Below are positions 45,146 to 54,701 of a DNA stretch of 64,000 bases, in pieces. Location of the stretch: NCBI GenBank assembly GCA_021323945.1, contig JAJPKA010000017.1, positions 157,990 to 221,989 on the forward strand, in the 5' to 3' direction. The notes under the pieces were generated by a model. The model made no database searches, was not told the DNA's origin, and saw only the letters and a program-made list of their open reading frames with translations. A program made the translations under genes and the position numbers. The stretch comes from Pseudomonadota bacterium (lineage in GTDB: Bacteria; Desulfobacterota; Binatia; Binatales; Binataceae). Numbering within the stretch: position 1 is the first letter of the stretch; every line of letters starts with the position of its first letter.

Positions 45146-45402
45146 CGTCTTGCTCCCTATTGCCCCAGGCTGGATTGTATAACGGAGGCCAGCTCGCAGG
45201 TGAAGTCAAACGTTGAGCACGGATGACTGTCGTTCAACCCGGGTGTGCTCGAGGCCGGCATACCTTGAGCATGACATGCATAGCCTCCATCAGCGAAGGA
45301 CGAGATGGTCGTCGTCGACTCAGAGAAGCGCTGCACGAAGACCCTGATGTTTCTGCTGAAGGCGGTAGAGCAAACACTGCTCGGTCGCCAAGCTCCTTGT
45401 CG

Positions 45403-46044
45403 TCAAACGCGCTGATTATAGACAGTACTGGCGCGCTCGATACCATCCTTCATGATGGCCAGCACGGCGTCGCCAGCACGCTCGAGTACGGGTCGCAGCA
45501 AACGCAGCTGTTCGTCACTGAGCGGCTGCAGCAGGTAATCGATGCTTTCTTGGCCTGTCGCCGGGTGAGCAATGCCGATGCGCACTCGAACGAAATCGGT
45601 TGTGCCGAGAGCTTGCGAAATTGACCGAACACCTCGATTTCCGGCGTCGCCACCGCCGCGTTTGAGGCGGAGCTGGTGCTCTGGCAGGTCCATTTCGTCA
45701 TGAACCACGATCAACCGTTCCGGCCCAAGGTGGTAATACCCGAGCATCGCCCCGGCGCAGTCGCCGCTGCGATTGTAAAATGTCTGCGGGGCCACGAGGA
45801 TCGCATTACCTGCCTCGGTGGTTATCTCGCAATAGAGGCCGTTGAACCTACGCCGCGTTAACTCAGAGTTGAGGCGACTGGCGAGAAGTTGTACCGTCAT
45901 GAAACCGAGATTATGCCGCGACCGGCGATATTCCGCTCCTGGATTGCCCAGACCCATGACGACCCATTGAATGGAGCGTTCCGGGGCCTGCGTGTGTTGG
46001 CGCGCTGGGCGAAAGCGTTCAAACAGATGACTTAGCCGACTCAT
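45403..46044 (-). CDS. pth: Peptidyl-tRNA hydrolase
   Basis: Recycles peptidyl-tRNA released from stalled ribosomes. The catalytic His44 (RHNLGF), Asn91 and Asp116 (HDEMDLP) are in place, with GLGNPG at 31-36. The protein is 213 residues, with about 22 more at the N-terminus than E. coli Pth. I start at the ATG at 46042-46044. The frame runs on to 46485, but that part is a shadow of hisC. The start lies inside the last 26 bases of hisC, so the two are probably coupled. Confidence 0.95.
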   Translation of the reverse strand: MSRLSHLFERFRPARQHTQAPERSIQWVVMGLGNPGAEYRRSRHNLGFMTVQLLASRLNSELTRRRFNGLYCEITTEAGNAILVAPQTFYNRSGDCAGAMLGYYHLGPERLIVVHDEMDLPEHQLRLKRGGGDAGNRGVRSISQALGTTDFVRVRIGIAHPATGQESIDYLLQPLSDEQLRLLRPVLERAGDAVLAIMKDGIERASTVYNQRV

Positions 46045-47230
46045 CAGAGGCGCTTCTCGAGTAGGATCCGGGGCGCCGATTGCGGAGCTGAGCCGCGCCC
46101 AAGGGGCGCAAAAGAGCGCCCGCCGCTCCCGCTGCCATTGTTGGGTTCTTGCCATCAGTTTGCGCTGAACGGAGCCGCCTGACGAGCGGTTCGAGCGCCT
46201 TAAACAACGTCGCCATCTCGGCCGGTGTCCCGATCGAGATACGCAGCGCATCGCGGAACACGGAATGTGGGAAATGCCGCACCAATACCCCTCGCCGACG
46301 CAAGGCCGCTGCGACCGCGCCCATATCATGTCCCGGCATCCGGGCGAGCACGAAATTTGCGTGAGACCGCGGAACTTCGAAACCCATCTGACGCAGCCTG
46401 GTCTCGGCAATTCTCCGCTCTCGTTTGATCCGCTCGACGTTGCGTCGCATCCAATCCATATCGGTGAGCGCCGCAGCACCTGCACTGACCGCGAGGCGGC
46501 TCAGATTGTACGAATCCTTAACCTTTAGCAATTCCTGGATTACGGGTGGCTGGGCGAAACAGAGCCCGATACGCATGCCGGCAAGGGAGAACGATTTGGA
46601 CAGACTGCGCAGTACAACTACATTTGGATGTTGCTTGACGAGTGACAAAGCATTGGTGTCGGCGAAATCGACATACGCCTCGTCAATCACCAGCAGGCGG
46701 TGTTTCAGGCGGTCGGCCAGGGATTTGAGTTCGGCGATCGGCGCCAATGATCCGCAAGGCGAGTTGGGGTTGCAAACGATGGTGAGGTCGGCTTGTTGAG
46801 CCGCCAGCGCGGCAAGAGGTTGGATGAAACCGGGTTCAAGTGGAACAGCGGCGACGCGGGCCTCTTGGATCGCGGCGAGCGTGTCGTAGAGCGAATAGGT
46901 AGGCAGGGCATAAGCAACTTTATCGCCAGGCGCGAGAGTGGCGCGAAAAAGCATCCCTAGCAACTCGTCCGAGCCATTACCGGCCAAAATCATCTTGCTT
47001 GGGATCCGATAGGTACGAGCTGCCGCCTTTACTAAATCATCCGCTCGGGGGGGCGGATAAAGCCGCAGCGCGGCTCCGGCTGCCCGCACGATCGCATTTC
47101 GAACCAGTGGCGATGGGGGATAAGGATTTTCGTTGGTATTAAGCTTCACCAGGCGTTGGCCGGGGCGCGGCTGCTCGCCTGGCGTATATGCCACCATCCG
47201 TTCAATCGCTTCACGAAACATTCTTTTCAT
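46019..47230 (-). CDS. hisC: Histidinol-phosphate aminotransferase
   Basis: PLP-dependent class I/II aminotransferase of histidine synthesis. Start at the ATG at 47230 (or 47221) gives about 403 residues. Typical blocks are LNTNENPYPPSP, AGNGSDELL, NPNSPCG, VIDEAYVDF and the PLP lysine in SLSKSFSLAGMRIG (Lys212). The last 40 residues, rich in Ala, Arg and Ser, exceed the usual end and overlap the pth start. The gene stands apart from any other his gene. Confidence 0.93.
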   Translation of the reverse strand: MKRMFREAIERMVAYTPGEQPRPGQRLVKLNTNENPYPPSPLVRNAIVRAAGAALRLYPPPRADDLVKAAARTYRIPSKMILAGNGSDELLGMLFRATLAPGDKVAYALPTYSLYDTLAAIQEARVAAVPLEPGFIQPLAALAAQQADLTIVCNPNSPCGSLAPIAELKSLADRLKHRLLVIDEAYVDFADTNALSLVKQHPNVVVLRSLSKSFSLAGMRIGLCFAQPPVIQELLKVKDSYNLSRLAVSAGAAALTDMDWMRRNVERIKRERRIAETRLRQMGFEVPRSHANFVLARMPGHDMGAVAAALRRRGVLVRHFPHSVFRDALRISIGTPAEMATLFKALEPLVRRLRSAQTDGKNPTMAAGAAGALLRPLGAAQLRNRRPGSYSRSASDESAKSSV

Positions 47231-47243
47231 TGATCTTTTGTTT

Positions 47244-47441
47244 TCAGCCACGAGCGGAGGCAAAATAGCACAGCCGACGGCGGATCTTCGATCTATTAGC
47301 GGTCTGAATACGCCAGGAAAAAGAGCTGATGATTAAGGTAGTCCATTTGCTAGGGACGTCCGCAATCTCTTCGAAAGGCGATTGAAATGTCTTGTTCTTA
47401 TCCTCCTCCGCAGCTGGCTTGTCGTTGTCGCCCGGATTCAT
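47244..47441 (-). CDS. Doubtful small frame upstream of hisC
   Basis: A 65-codon frame beginning at the ATG at 47439-47441. It starts with an acidic segment (MNPGDNDKPAAEEDKNK) and ends with an Arg-rich part. I do not recognise it, and the ribosome site GGCGAGG abuts the ATG. It lies in the 484-base gap between cutA and hisC, which otherwise holds nothing I can support. Confidence 0.2.
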   Translation of the reverse strand: MNPGDNDKPAAEEDKNKTFQSPFEEIADVPSKWTTLIISSFSWRIQTANRSKIRRRLCYFASARG

Positions 47442-47714
47442 CCTCGCCGCGCCCAACGTTCGTTCGGTTCCGCAACAAGTCGCGGTGCTTCGTTCATCGA
47501 TGCCTGCAGTCTGTTGACGCTGGTCGAGAAGCAGCAGCGGGCACCAAAAGGAAGTCGGTTCGGAAATTTTTGCGCCCATTGTTTTGATGAGGAAGGAGAC
47601 TGGCTCGATCGTCCGAGCCAATGCGACCAACAAATCTCGCAGGCTGAAGCACTCCAAGATCGGAGCGCTGCGGTGTGGCGCCGGATACTGCCGGAGCGCC
47701 TGGGAACGAATCCC

Positions 47715-48095
47715 TCAAGCCCGAGCGCTTTGGCGGCCGCGACGTGACGATGGAGTTTTTGGCGGCGTAACAACGGATTCCGCTATCCAGGCGAGATACG
47801 GCTGCGAACCACCAGCGAGCTTTACGGCTACAATTTCGGGCACTTCGTAACTGTGAAGTTCCCGCACTCTGCGTTCCACCCGGACAACGAGCCGGGACGA
47901 GGTCTTGATCAAGAGCAGGTACTCGCTGGCTTTTTCGATCGCTCCTCGCCATCGATAAATCGAGCTCACGGGACCGACAATGTTGACGCAGGCGGCCAGC
48001 TTTTCCTGCACCAGGCACTGGGCGATGCTGGTCGCTTCGACGTCGTTGGCCGCCATCACGAACATTATGCTGAAATCACGTGCCAGACGATTCAT
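47715..48095 (-). CDS. cutA: CutA divalent-cation-tolerance protein
   Basis: Small trimeric protein of the CutA1 family, 126 residues. Blocks EKLAACVNIVGPVSSIYRW and HSYEVPEIVAV are diagnostic. The C-terminus runs about 15 basic residues past the usual end. Its start overlaps the end of the TIGR04282 gene by 20 bases, so it is read as the last gene of the AsmA-TIGR04282-CutA unit. Confidence 0.93.
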   Translation of the reverse strand: MNRLARDFSIMFVMAANDVEATSIAQCLVQEKLAACVNIVGPVSSIYRWRGAIEKASEYLLLIKTSSRLVVRVERRVRELHSYEVPEIVAVKLAGGSQPYLAWIAESVVTPPKTPSSRRGRQSARA

Positions 48096-48825
48096 TAAGT
48101 TGACCCTGGCGGTAATCTAGCGGCCGTCTCGGCAGGAGTCCAAGCTGCATCAGTACCTTGGCAGTTGCCGGACAGCGAGCAGTCTCGGACCTGTCCATGC
48201 GGCGGAGATGTTCGCTCAGCAGTAGCAAGTCGTCCCAAGTATCGACGTCATACCACGTCGGCGCATAGGCTGGTTGGATCCCGAATCTTGCCAACCGCGC
48301 CACAGTTTCCCGCAGAACTCGCGGCCCACCCCAGCGAACCGCGCGAAACATGTCTGGGAGGTTTCCATTAACACCCACGAGGTAGTAACCGCCATCAAGG
48401 GTCGGTCCGAGGACGACAGAGTTGCGGTCCAGCAGAGAAACGGCTTGCTGAATGGCCGATGTGGGCAATGAGGGAATGTCGGTACCAATGAGCACGACAC
48501 CAGACGAGACGAAGGGGGCCATCACTCGAGCCATACGCTGGCCCAGATGTCCCTGCCCCTGATCGACGAGCGTCGCCGCGAACCGCCGCGCTAACAGGCG
48601 AAAGTACCTATTGGTGTGCACCGGGCTAGCGGCGCTTCCCGCCAAAACTATCGGCAGTCTAAGCTGGCAAACTTTGGCCAATGCGTCGCAATTAAATGCC
48701 TCTGTCAAAGCAGCGGCGTTGCGCGCGCCGATTCGGCAGGCCAATCGTGTCTTGGTCCTACCGATAGCTGGCTCGCGTGCAAAGACGATCAGGGACGGGG
48801 TAAAACGATGTATCGGACGGCGCAC
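48076..48825 (-). CDS. TIGR04282-type (DUF2064) glycosyltransferase-like protein
   Basis: Nucleotidyl/glycosyltransferase-fold protein of 249 residues. It has LIVFAREPAIGRTKTRL, GTDIPSLP, LGPTLDGGYYLVG and the late segment YDVDTWDDL, all typical of the family named for arsenosugar synthesis in some bacteria. Whether that role applies here is unknown; no radical-SAM partner is adjacent. The start is GTG at 48825. It lies 14 bases after the AsmA-like gene. Confidence 0.88.
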   Translation of the reverse strand: MRRPIHRFTPSLIVFAREPAIGRTKTRLACRIGARNAAALTEAFNCDALAKVCQLRLPIVLAGSAASPVHTNRYFRLLARRFAATLVDQGQGHLGQRMARVMAPFVSSGVVLIGTDIPSLPTSAIQQAVSLLDRNSVVLGPTLDGGYYLVGVNGNLPDMFRAVRWGGPRVLRETVARLARFGIQPAYAPTWYDVDTWDDLLLLSEHLRRMDRSETARCPATAKVLMQLGLLPRRPLDYRQGQLNESSGT

Positions 48826-48839
48826 TGGCGAATTTAGCG

Positions 48840-51800
48840 TTACTCGATCGTGTTGGGAGCCACGATATTGATTGGCAAAGTCAAGGTTCGAAACACGAAT
48901 TCTGCTACCGACGTCAATGGCTTGGGCCAGATGGCCGGATCATCGGTTGGCCCGCGGACCTGGAAGTATGCTCCCACCAGGTGCTTCGTCGCATCTCCCA
49001 GATGTTTGCCGATCAACGGGATATTGTTGATCAGCCAGTTGACTGTCTGTAAGGCCAAGAGGTCGATCTCCATGTCGATCGTATTGTTGGCCAGATTGAT
49101 GTTGCCGCGAGCGGTGATATCCATCACTGGGCCATTCAAGCGCAGATTGTCGGTGTAGAATTCCCCATGCACTGCCCGAAAATCGGCATCAAGGGTTTTG
49201 AAAGGAAGCCCGGCTTGTCGTGGATCCGGAAATTGCGCCGTCAGGTAATTCTTGAGATTCACCAGGCTAAGGATGCGCTTCATCAGAGTGAACCGGTTCA
49301 AATTGCCATCAGTGATTGTGATCGACACGGTGCCGGCGAGGGTGTTGAAAAAGTCGCTGTTGGTATCGGCCCATAAATCACCGACCGCAGCTAACTTGCC
49401 CATAATCGGCGGCTCCTGGGTACTGCCCGATAGCAAAAACAGCGGACCTACATCCATGTGAGCAATCGAACCTTTTATGTTGACCCAGTCGTCGCGCGCT
49501 CTTCCCGATATAGTCAGCGCGACAACCCCATTAAAGGCGATGGCGTGGAAATTGGTGACATGCCAGATCTGACTATCATGGTAAAAATCAGCCGCGATTG
49601 CCGTCATCGCCAACTTATCAAAACTGCCAGCTTGCGCCTCGATATGGCCCGATACCGGGAACGGGACGGAGACCGGGGGTGTGCTCGGCGACCAAGGCAG
49701 ACGGATGAATCGCATCACCTCAAAGTCGATGCGAGCCACGGCTGCGGTGATGCGCACCCGCGGATGATTCAGGTCCGCGATGGTCATTCGAAAGTGCAGC
49801 GGTTCACCTTCCAATAAGGCTGCGGGAAGGTCGAACGTGAGGCCCTTTCCGTCGAGCACCAGAGTAGCTGACTGTTTGACTATCATCGGATTGCGCAGGA
49901 AGCCGGGCTGCACCGAGCCGCGCTCCAAAGCCAACCTTCCCACCGCGATCGGCAATTTGCGGCCTGTCATGCTGTTCAGTGTCAAGCTGCCATCAAGGGA
50001 TCCGGATACGGAAAGCTGGTCCCGACTGACAAAAAGCGGAACCCATTTCTCCGGAGCGATCTGATGGAGTTCCACCCTAAGATCGCGAAACTGAAGGCTA
50101 CCCTGCCGCGTTTCTAACCTCTGCGCCGCAGAGGTGCCAGGCGCACGTGGCGGTTGCCACAGAACTGCGCCGCTTAAGACGAGGTTGCCAGACTGGTCAA
50201 GTGGCATCGCCGTTACCCTGTTCAATAAGATGCGGGCAGGGTCTACTTCGATGCGGCCGCTGCTTAACCAAATCGCGGTCGGTAGTTTCTGTAACTCAAA
50301 TTCTATATCTCCCAGGTCGGCAGTTACCAAGTAATCTCGCGGAATCTGCAGATTGAGCTGCTCAACCGTGCCGCTTGCGCGCAATCGAATCCAAGAGTGC
50401 CCCTGCAGCCACAGCACATGGTTCGAGAGCTCTGGGTGAGATTTTCGGACAAGCGGGACTGCCGCCTCATAGGCTTCTCCCACATCGAGCCAACTCCTCA
50501 AATCGATGCGATAACCGATTTTGGCGGGAGCCCTCGACAGGTCTACTGCAGCCACTATATCGGAGATTGAGGTGGCACCTGCCTGGCCACTGGCCTGACT
50601 AATTCGAGCGACACCGTTCGAGTAATTAATTCTTGCGTCGAACCGGTAGAGTGTCGGAAGGTGCGTCTCGGGTGCGGGCACGTACGCCAGACCGTTGACC
50701 GAAGCCGCGGCTTGCAATTTCGTCCAAAGCTTGTCGAGCCTAAGCCCCTCCAGCGGTTGAGGCTCCTTCAGTGCAATTTCGTTTACCGCAAAGGTGCCGG
50801 ACCTTATGCCCTCGGTCATCTGCAGGAGTCGAGCGGGGAATTTGGGCAACCGACGAAGCCATCCGTTGGCATCGGCCAAGCGAACATTTATTCCGCTCGC
50901 CGAAAATGAAATCGCTGGCGTTGAACCAAACGGGTCGAAAATCGCGGAACGACCTTCAAGGAGAGGGCTGTTGCCACGGTAGAGCTCGACACTCGACAGC
51001 TCAGCTCGGCTTTGTGACAGGAAGTACGCGCCGCGTGACCAAAGGTCATCTGGGCCTGCGAATCTGCCGACGGAGGGCCACTGCAAAATCAAATCCTGCG
51101 TCGCAATCGTGAACCTGCCTCTCAGCTCTGCGTCCACAGAAAGCGCCAGGGTTACCTCGCCAGTGAGGTGCGCCGAAGCATTGACATATGCAAGCCCCAG
51201 CTGAGCCAGAGGAAGCTGCCAAAATCTCACCTGCCCCTGCGCCAGCAACGTCGGATTGTCCAGATGTCCAATCTCCACTCGGGCGGAGAGTCGGGTCCCT
51301 GAGACTGAAAAAGGTCTCAGTCGCGCGTTAAGGCCAACGACCCAGGGCCAGCTACCGTGACGATAGTGCTGACGATATGCTTCAGCTGTGACATGGTCAG
51401 CCAGAGGCTGATTATGAGGACCTAGCAGAGTGATATTGATAAGGGCAAAGCTCCGCGAGAAATCGGTGAGGGCGTTGAGATAGCGCGACAGGGTCTGCAG
51501 CTGGGCGATTGGAGACTCGGGTGACGCACGGCCGAACGGTGCAAGGTTTAGATTGATTGTCCCCCCGTCGAAAACCAGGGCGTATAGCGGAAGACCCCGC
51601 CGTTGCAACAGGTTCCAATAGCTGAAGACCGCCCGCAGAACACGGATCCGAGCGGCCTCTTGACCGTGAACTGCGAGACGGGTTGTCTCGAGCACGACCA
51701 CTAGTCGAGTACCCAATCCCAGTCGAACGCCGGAGGTTTGGACCTCGAACCCCGTGCGCGCGGCAATTTGGGCCAGGATGAGGTTGGCGAGCTCATTTTC

Positions 51801-51884
51801 GTGTTGAACGGCGTACCAGATGCCGAGGCCGATCGCCCCGATAATCAGCAGCGATCCAATTGCCAACACTCGGAGAGGTCTCAT
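48840..51884 (-). CDS. AsmA/YhdP-like (DUF3971) envelope protein
   Basis: Very large protein of 1014 residues with one N-terminal membrane anchor (residues 5-27) and an otherwise periplasmic, beta-rich repeat body. The last 200 residues carry the AsmA-C-like features: GTVSITITDGNLNRF, then ARGNINLANNTIDMEIDLLALQ and an end that reads GAYFQVRGPTDDPAIWPKPL. Members bridge inner and outer membranes and may move phospholipids, which fits a diderm envelope. It lies 59 bases after typA and is followed closely by the TIGR04282 gene. Confidence 0.88.
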   Translation of the reverse strand: MRPLRVLAIGSLLIIGAIGLGIWYAVQHENELANLILAQIAARTGFEVQTSGVRLGLGTRLVVVLETTRLAVHGQEAARIRVLRAVFSYWNLLQRRGLPLYALVFDGGTINLNLAPFGRASPESPIAQLQTLSRYLNALTDFSRSFALINITLLGPHNQPLADHVTAEAYRQHYRHGSWPWVVGLNARLRPFSVSGTRLSARVEIGHLDNPTLLAQGQVRFWQLPLAQLGLAYVNASAHLTGEVTLALSVDAELRGRFTIATQDLILQWPSVGRFAGPDDLWSRGAYFLSQSRAELSSVELYRGNSPLLEGRSAIFDPFGSTPAISFSASGINVRLADANGWLRRLPKFPARLLQMTEGIRSGTFAVNEIALKEPQPLEGLRLDKLWTKLQAAASVNGLAYVPAPETHLPTLYRFDARINYSNGVARISQASGQAGATSISDIVAAVDLSRAPAKIGYRIDLRSWLDVGEAYEAAVPLVRKSHPELSNHVLWLQGHSWIRLRASGTVEQLNLQIPRDYLVTADLGDIEFELQKLPTAIWLSSGRIEVDPARILLNRVTAMPLDQSGNLVLSGAVLWQPPRAPGTSAAQRLETRQGSLQFRDLRVELHQIAPEKWVPLFVSRDQLSVSGSLDGSLTLNSMTGRKLPIAVGRLALERGSVQPGFLRNPMIVKQSATLVLDGKGLTFDLPAALLEGEPLHFRMTIADLNHPRVRITAAVARIDFEVMRFIRLPWSPSTPPVSVPFPVSGHIEAQAGSFDKLAMTAIAADFYHDSQIWHVTNFHAIAFNGVVALTISGRARDDWVNIKGSIAHMDVGPLFLLSGSTQEPPIMGKLAAVGDLWADTNSDFFNTLAGTVSITITDGNLNRFTLMKRILSLVNLKNYLTAQFPDPRQAGLPFKTLDADFRAVHGEFYTDNLRLNGPVMDITARGNINLANNTIDMEIDLLALQTVNWLINNIPLIGKHLGDATKHLVGAYFQVRGPTDDPAIWPKPLTSVAEFVFRTLTLPINIVAPNTIE

Positions 51885-51943
51885 AAACCGAATAGAGGTG
51901 TCCTCAACGTTTGAGGACCAAGTAGCGGATTGTCACAGCAAGG

Positions 51944-53824
51944 TCATGCCTGGAGCGGAGTCTTATCGGTCCAGGCTGCACGATGTTTGCTCCGTGACGC
52001 GGTTTGCAAAATTCGATGGCGAATTCTCACGGATTTGGGCGTCAATTCGACCAGTTCTTCCTCATCGATCCATTCTATGGCATTATCCAGCAGCATCAGT
52101 CGAGGCGGGCTCAGGCGTATTGCTTCGTCGTGACCAGCGGCACGCACGTTAGTTAATTTCTTCTCGCGACAGACATTGACGGGCAGGTTGGTTTCGCGCG
52201 AATACTCACCTACGATCATGCCTTCGTAAACTGGTTCGCCAGGTCGAATGAAAAATTGGCCGCGCCCCTGCAAGTGAAATAGCGCGTAGGGGGTGGCGAT
52301 TCCTTCACGATCCGAAATCATCGCTCCATTCTGGCGCGAGCGAATAGCGCCACGCCATGGCGCGTAGCCGTTGAAGATCGCGTGCATCACTCCCAGGCCA
52401 CGGGTCTCGGTGAGGAAGCGTCCGCGCAACCCGATAAGTCCACGCGCTGGAACATCGTACTCCAGTCGCACGACGCCGCTGGCCTTCGTCTCCATCGCGC
52501 GCATCTTGCCCTGTCGCGCCGCAAGTAGCTGAGTCACGCTACCGATGAATTCTTCGGGTAGGTCCACTACCAGGAACTCCATCGGTTCTAGGATCGCGTT
52601 CCCGTCCTGGCGTGTAATGACGGTCGGCTTAGATACTTGCACTTCAAAGCCCTCGCGGCGCATCGTCTCGAGAATCACGGCGAGCTGCAACTCTCCACGC
52701 GCCATGACTCGCCATGCCTCGGGGCTGAGTTGCTCTACTCTAACGCTGACGTTACGGCGGGCTTCTGCCAGGAGACGCTCGCCTAGCTTGCGTGAAGTGA
52801 CAAAGGTCCCCTCGCGGCCAGCCCAAGGAGAGCTGTTGACCGAAAAGGTCATCGCGACAGTCGGCTGGTCGATTAAAATCGGAGGGAGCGGGCGCGGATC
52901 TTCGAGGTCTGTAACCGTGTCACCGATCTCGATGTCGGCTATGCCTGCAATCAAGACGATGTCTCCGGCATAAGCTGCCTCACGCTCGACCCGCCGCAAT
53001 CCTTCCCACCCATAGATTCGCGTAACCCTACAAGCTGAGCGAGTAGAGTGACTGGCCGAACCATCGGTCGGCGCTCGCTCGCACTGGCTGTTATGCGGGC
53101 GACACCTCGTGTAATTATGGCCCGCGCGGATCGTTCCGGCGACCACGCGTCCGAGCGCGAGACGACCTACATAATCGTCATAGTCAAGGTTATTGACCTG
53201 AAACTGAGGTGTGGCTTCATCCGAGACTTCCGGCCCAGGCAGGTGGCGGATGATCGCTTCAAACAGCGGGGTCAGATCCCGAGCATCATTTCCAACTTGA
53301 CGACCGGCAGTTCCAGCCCGGGCATTGGTGTAGAGTACGGGGAAATCAAGCTGGTGTTCATTTGCGTCCAGGTCGATAAAGAGATCGTAAATTTTGTCCA
53401 GGACTTCCGCCGGACACGCTTCGGCCCGGTCGATCTTGTTGATACAGACGACCGCCGGTAGTCCAGCTTCCAGCGCTTTTTTCACCACGAAACGTGTTTG
53501 GGGAAGCGGGCCTTCGCAGGCATCGACCAGCAGCAGAATGCCATCGACCATCGAAAGCGCGCGTTCCACCTCTCCACTAAAATCGGAATGGCCCGGAGTA
53601 TCGACGATGTTAATGCGCACGCCGTTCCATAGAATCGAGGCATTTTTGGCGATAATGGTTATTCCCCGCTCGCGCTCAAGCGCAAAAGAATCCATGACAC
53701 GTTCGAGCATCTGCTCGTTAGGCCGGAAGGCACCCGACTGCCGCAGCAATGCATCGACCAGAGTCGTCTTGCCGTGATCGACGTGAGCAACTATGGCGAT
53801 ATTGCGAACGTCCTGCCTGCGCAT
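51944..53824 (-). CDS. typA: TypA/BipA ribosome-binding GTPase
   Basis: Translation-factor GTPase of the EF-G group that acts on ribosomes under stress. Start at the ATG at 53822-53824 gives 626 residues; the frame is open to 53929 but that part is not family-like. G1 is AHVDHGKTT (Lys19), then GITI, DTPGHSDF (G3) and NKIDR (G4). EF-G-like domains and the C-terminal ARGLIGLRG region follow. In the second domain, residues about 236-272 hold an insertion of about 15 residues rich in Ser, Arg and Cys, which most BipA proteins lack. Confidence 0.95.
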   Translation of the reverse strand: MRRQDVRNIAIVAHVDHGKTTLVDALLRQSGAFRPNEQMLERVMDSFALERERGITIIAKNASILWNGVRINIVDTPGHSDFSGEVERALSMVDGILLLVDACEGPLPQTRFVVKKALEAGLPAVVCINKIDRAEACPAEVLDKIYDLFIDLDANEHQLDFPVLYTNARAGTAGRQVGNDARDLTPLFEAIIRHLPGPEVSDEATPQFQVNNLDYDDYVGRLALGRVVAGTIRAGHNYTRCRPHNSQCERAPTDGSASHSTRSACRVTRIYGWEGLRRVEREAAYAGDIVLIAGIADIEIGDTVTDLEDPRPLPPILIDQPTVAMTFSVNSSPWAGREGTFVTSRKLGERLLAEARRNVSVRVEQLSPEAWRVMARGELQLAVILETMRREGFEVQVSKPTVITRQDGNAILEPMEFLVVDLPEEFIGSVTQLLAARQGKMRAMETKASGVVRLEYDVPARGLIGLRGRFLTETRGLGVMHAIFNGYAPWRGAIRSRQNGAMISDREGIATPYALFHLQGRGQFFIRPGEPVYEGMIVGEYSRETNLPVNVCREKKLTNVRAAGHDEAIRLSPPRLMLLDNAIEWIDEEELVELTPKSVRIRHRILQTASRSKHRAAWTDKTPLQA

Positions 53825-54080
53825 CACCTTAGGCAGGAACAACCCGCGGGGCCGATGACTGAGCTGGATCCAACATGCCGAGATACAAAAGACGCGACCG
53901 AATCCGATTGGTGTCTCGGCTGCGCTCAATCAAGTTTACCGGCCGCCTGATAGGATGTAAACGAACAAGCCAGCTTGGCGAGTAGACCAGCCAGCCAAAG
54001 TTTTCGCTGAGACCGCGGCGGAACTGGATGACCTAACGCGGTAAATAAGTGGCACCGCACGATCAAAGTCCGATGCTGGC

Positions 54081-54650
54081 TTAAGGAGAGGGGCTGGCGG
54101 GGGGATTTTCCCGCTGATGTTTGAGTTTTTCCAGCAATTCCGCGACGTTCTTCACCTGCACGATTTTCCAGCCGTCGGCCTCTCGTTCCATCCGGACCTC
54201 CCATACCTGCCCTTTATGGTCGGTCCATTGAGTGTACGCCGTACCGTCGTTTCGATGGAGCAGCAATACCGCTCCGACCACGGCGGCTGTAGGCATCTGG
54301 AGCTGCTGTGCCCCGTCGTTGACTTGTTGTACGCACCATTGCTGCAGCAAAGCGGCCATCGGCCCCGAGAACAAGTCGACTGCACCTCTACCGACGAATT
54401 GTGCGATGATGCTTGACGGATCGGTGCCGGCGGCGGAGCTATTGTGGCCTTGCAGCGCTTCGTACCCCGCGTTCTGCACGACCTTTTTGAAGTCTACATA
54501 AGAGGCAGCGACGTTACCGTTGCGCGCATCGACCGCCTGCTTCAACTCAAAAATTGCGTATGAGGGAGTTCCGGGCAGGTAAAAAACCGCCCAGCCTGCA
54601 AACAGCAAAATCAACAGAATGGCGGTCCAATGACGAAGAGCAAACTGCAT
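54081..54650 (-). CDS. DUF2939 protein
   Basis: Membrane-anchored protein of 189 residues with one helix at residues 8-25 and a periplasmic body. The start of the body (FELKQAVDARNGNVAASYVDF) is typical of DUF2939. The function of the family is unknown. I start at the ATG at 54650; an ATG at 54686 is possible. A polar Pro-rich tail ends it. It lies 51 bases after pgl on the same strand. Confidence 0.85.
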   Translation of the reverse strand: MQFALRHWTAILLILLFAGWAVFYLPGTPSYAIFELKQAVDARNGNVAASYVDFKKVVQNAGYEALQGHNSSAAGTDPSSIIAQFVGRGAVDLFSGPMAALLQQWCVQQVNDGAQQLQMPTAAVVGAVLLLHRNDGTAYTQWTDHKGQVWEVRMEREADGWKIVQVKNVAELLEKLKHQRENPPASPSP

Positions 54651-54701
54651 GGCATTATTTCGCCTCACGCCGTCTACCCGGTGCAAGATTAAGGCGAGTT
54701 C

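Noticed and set aside
45146-45402. Small frames between the amidohydrolase and pth
   Set aside because: The frames (45223-45624 plus, 45234-45446 minus) overlap pth in part, lack ribosome sites and match nothing.
46045-46485. N-terminal 147-residue extension of pth
   Set aside because: It is hisC read in another frame; the text is Arg/Cys/Trp-rich and not protein-like, while Pth family sequence begins after 46044.
47494-48018. A 174-codon minus-strand frame over cutA
   Set aside because: It overlaps cutA in another frame; cutA has diagnostic motifs, the other frame none.
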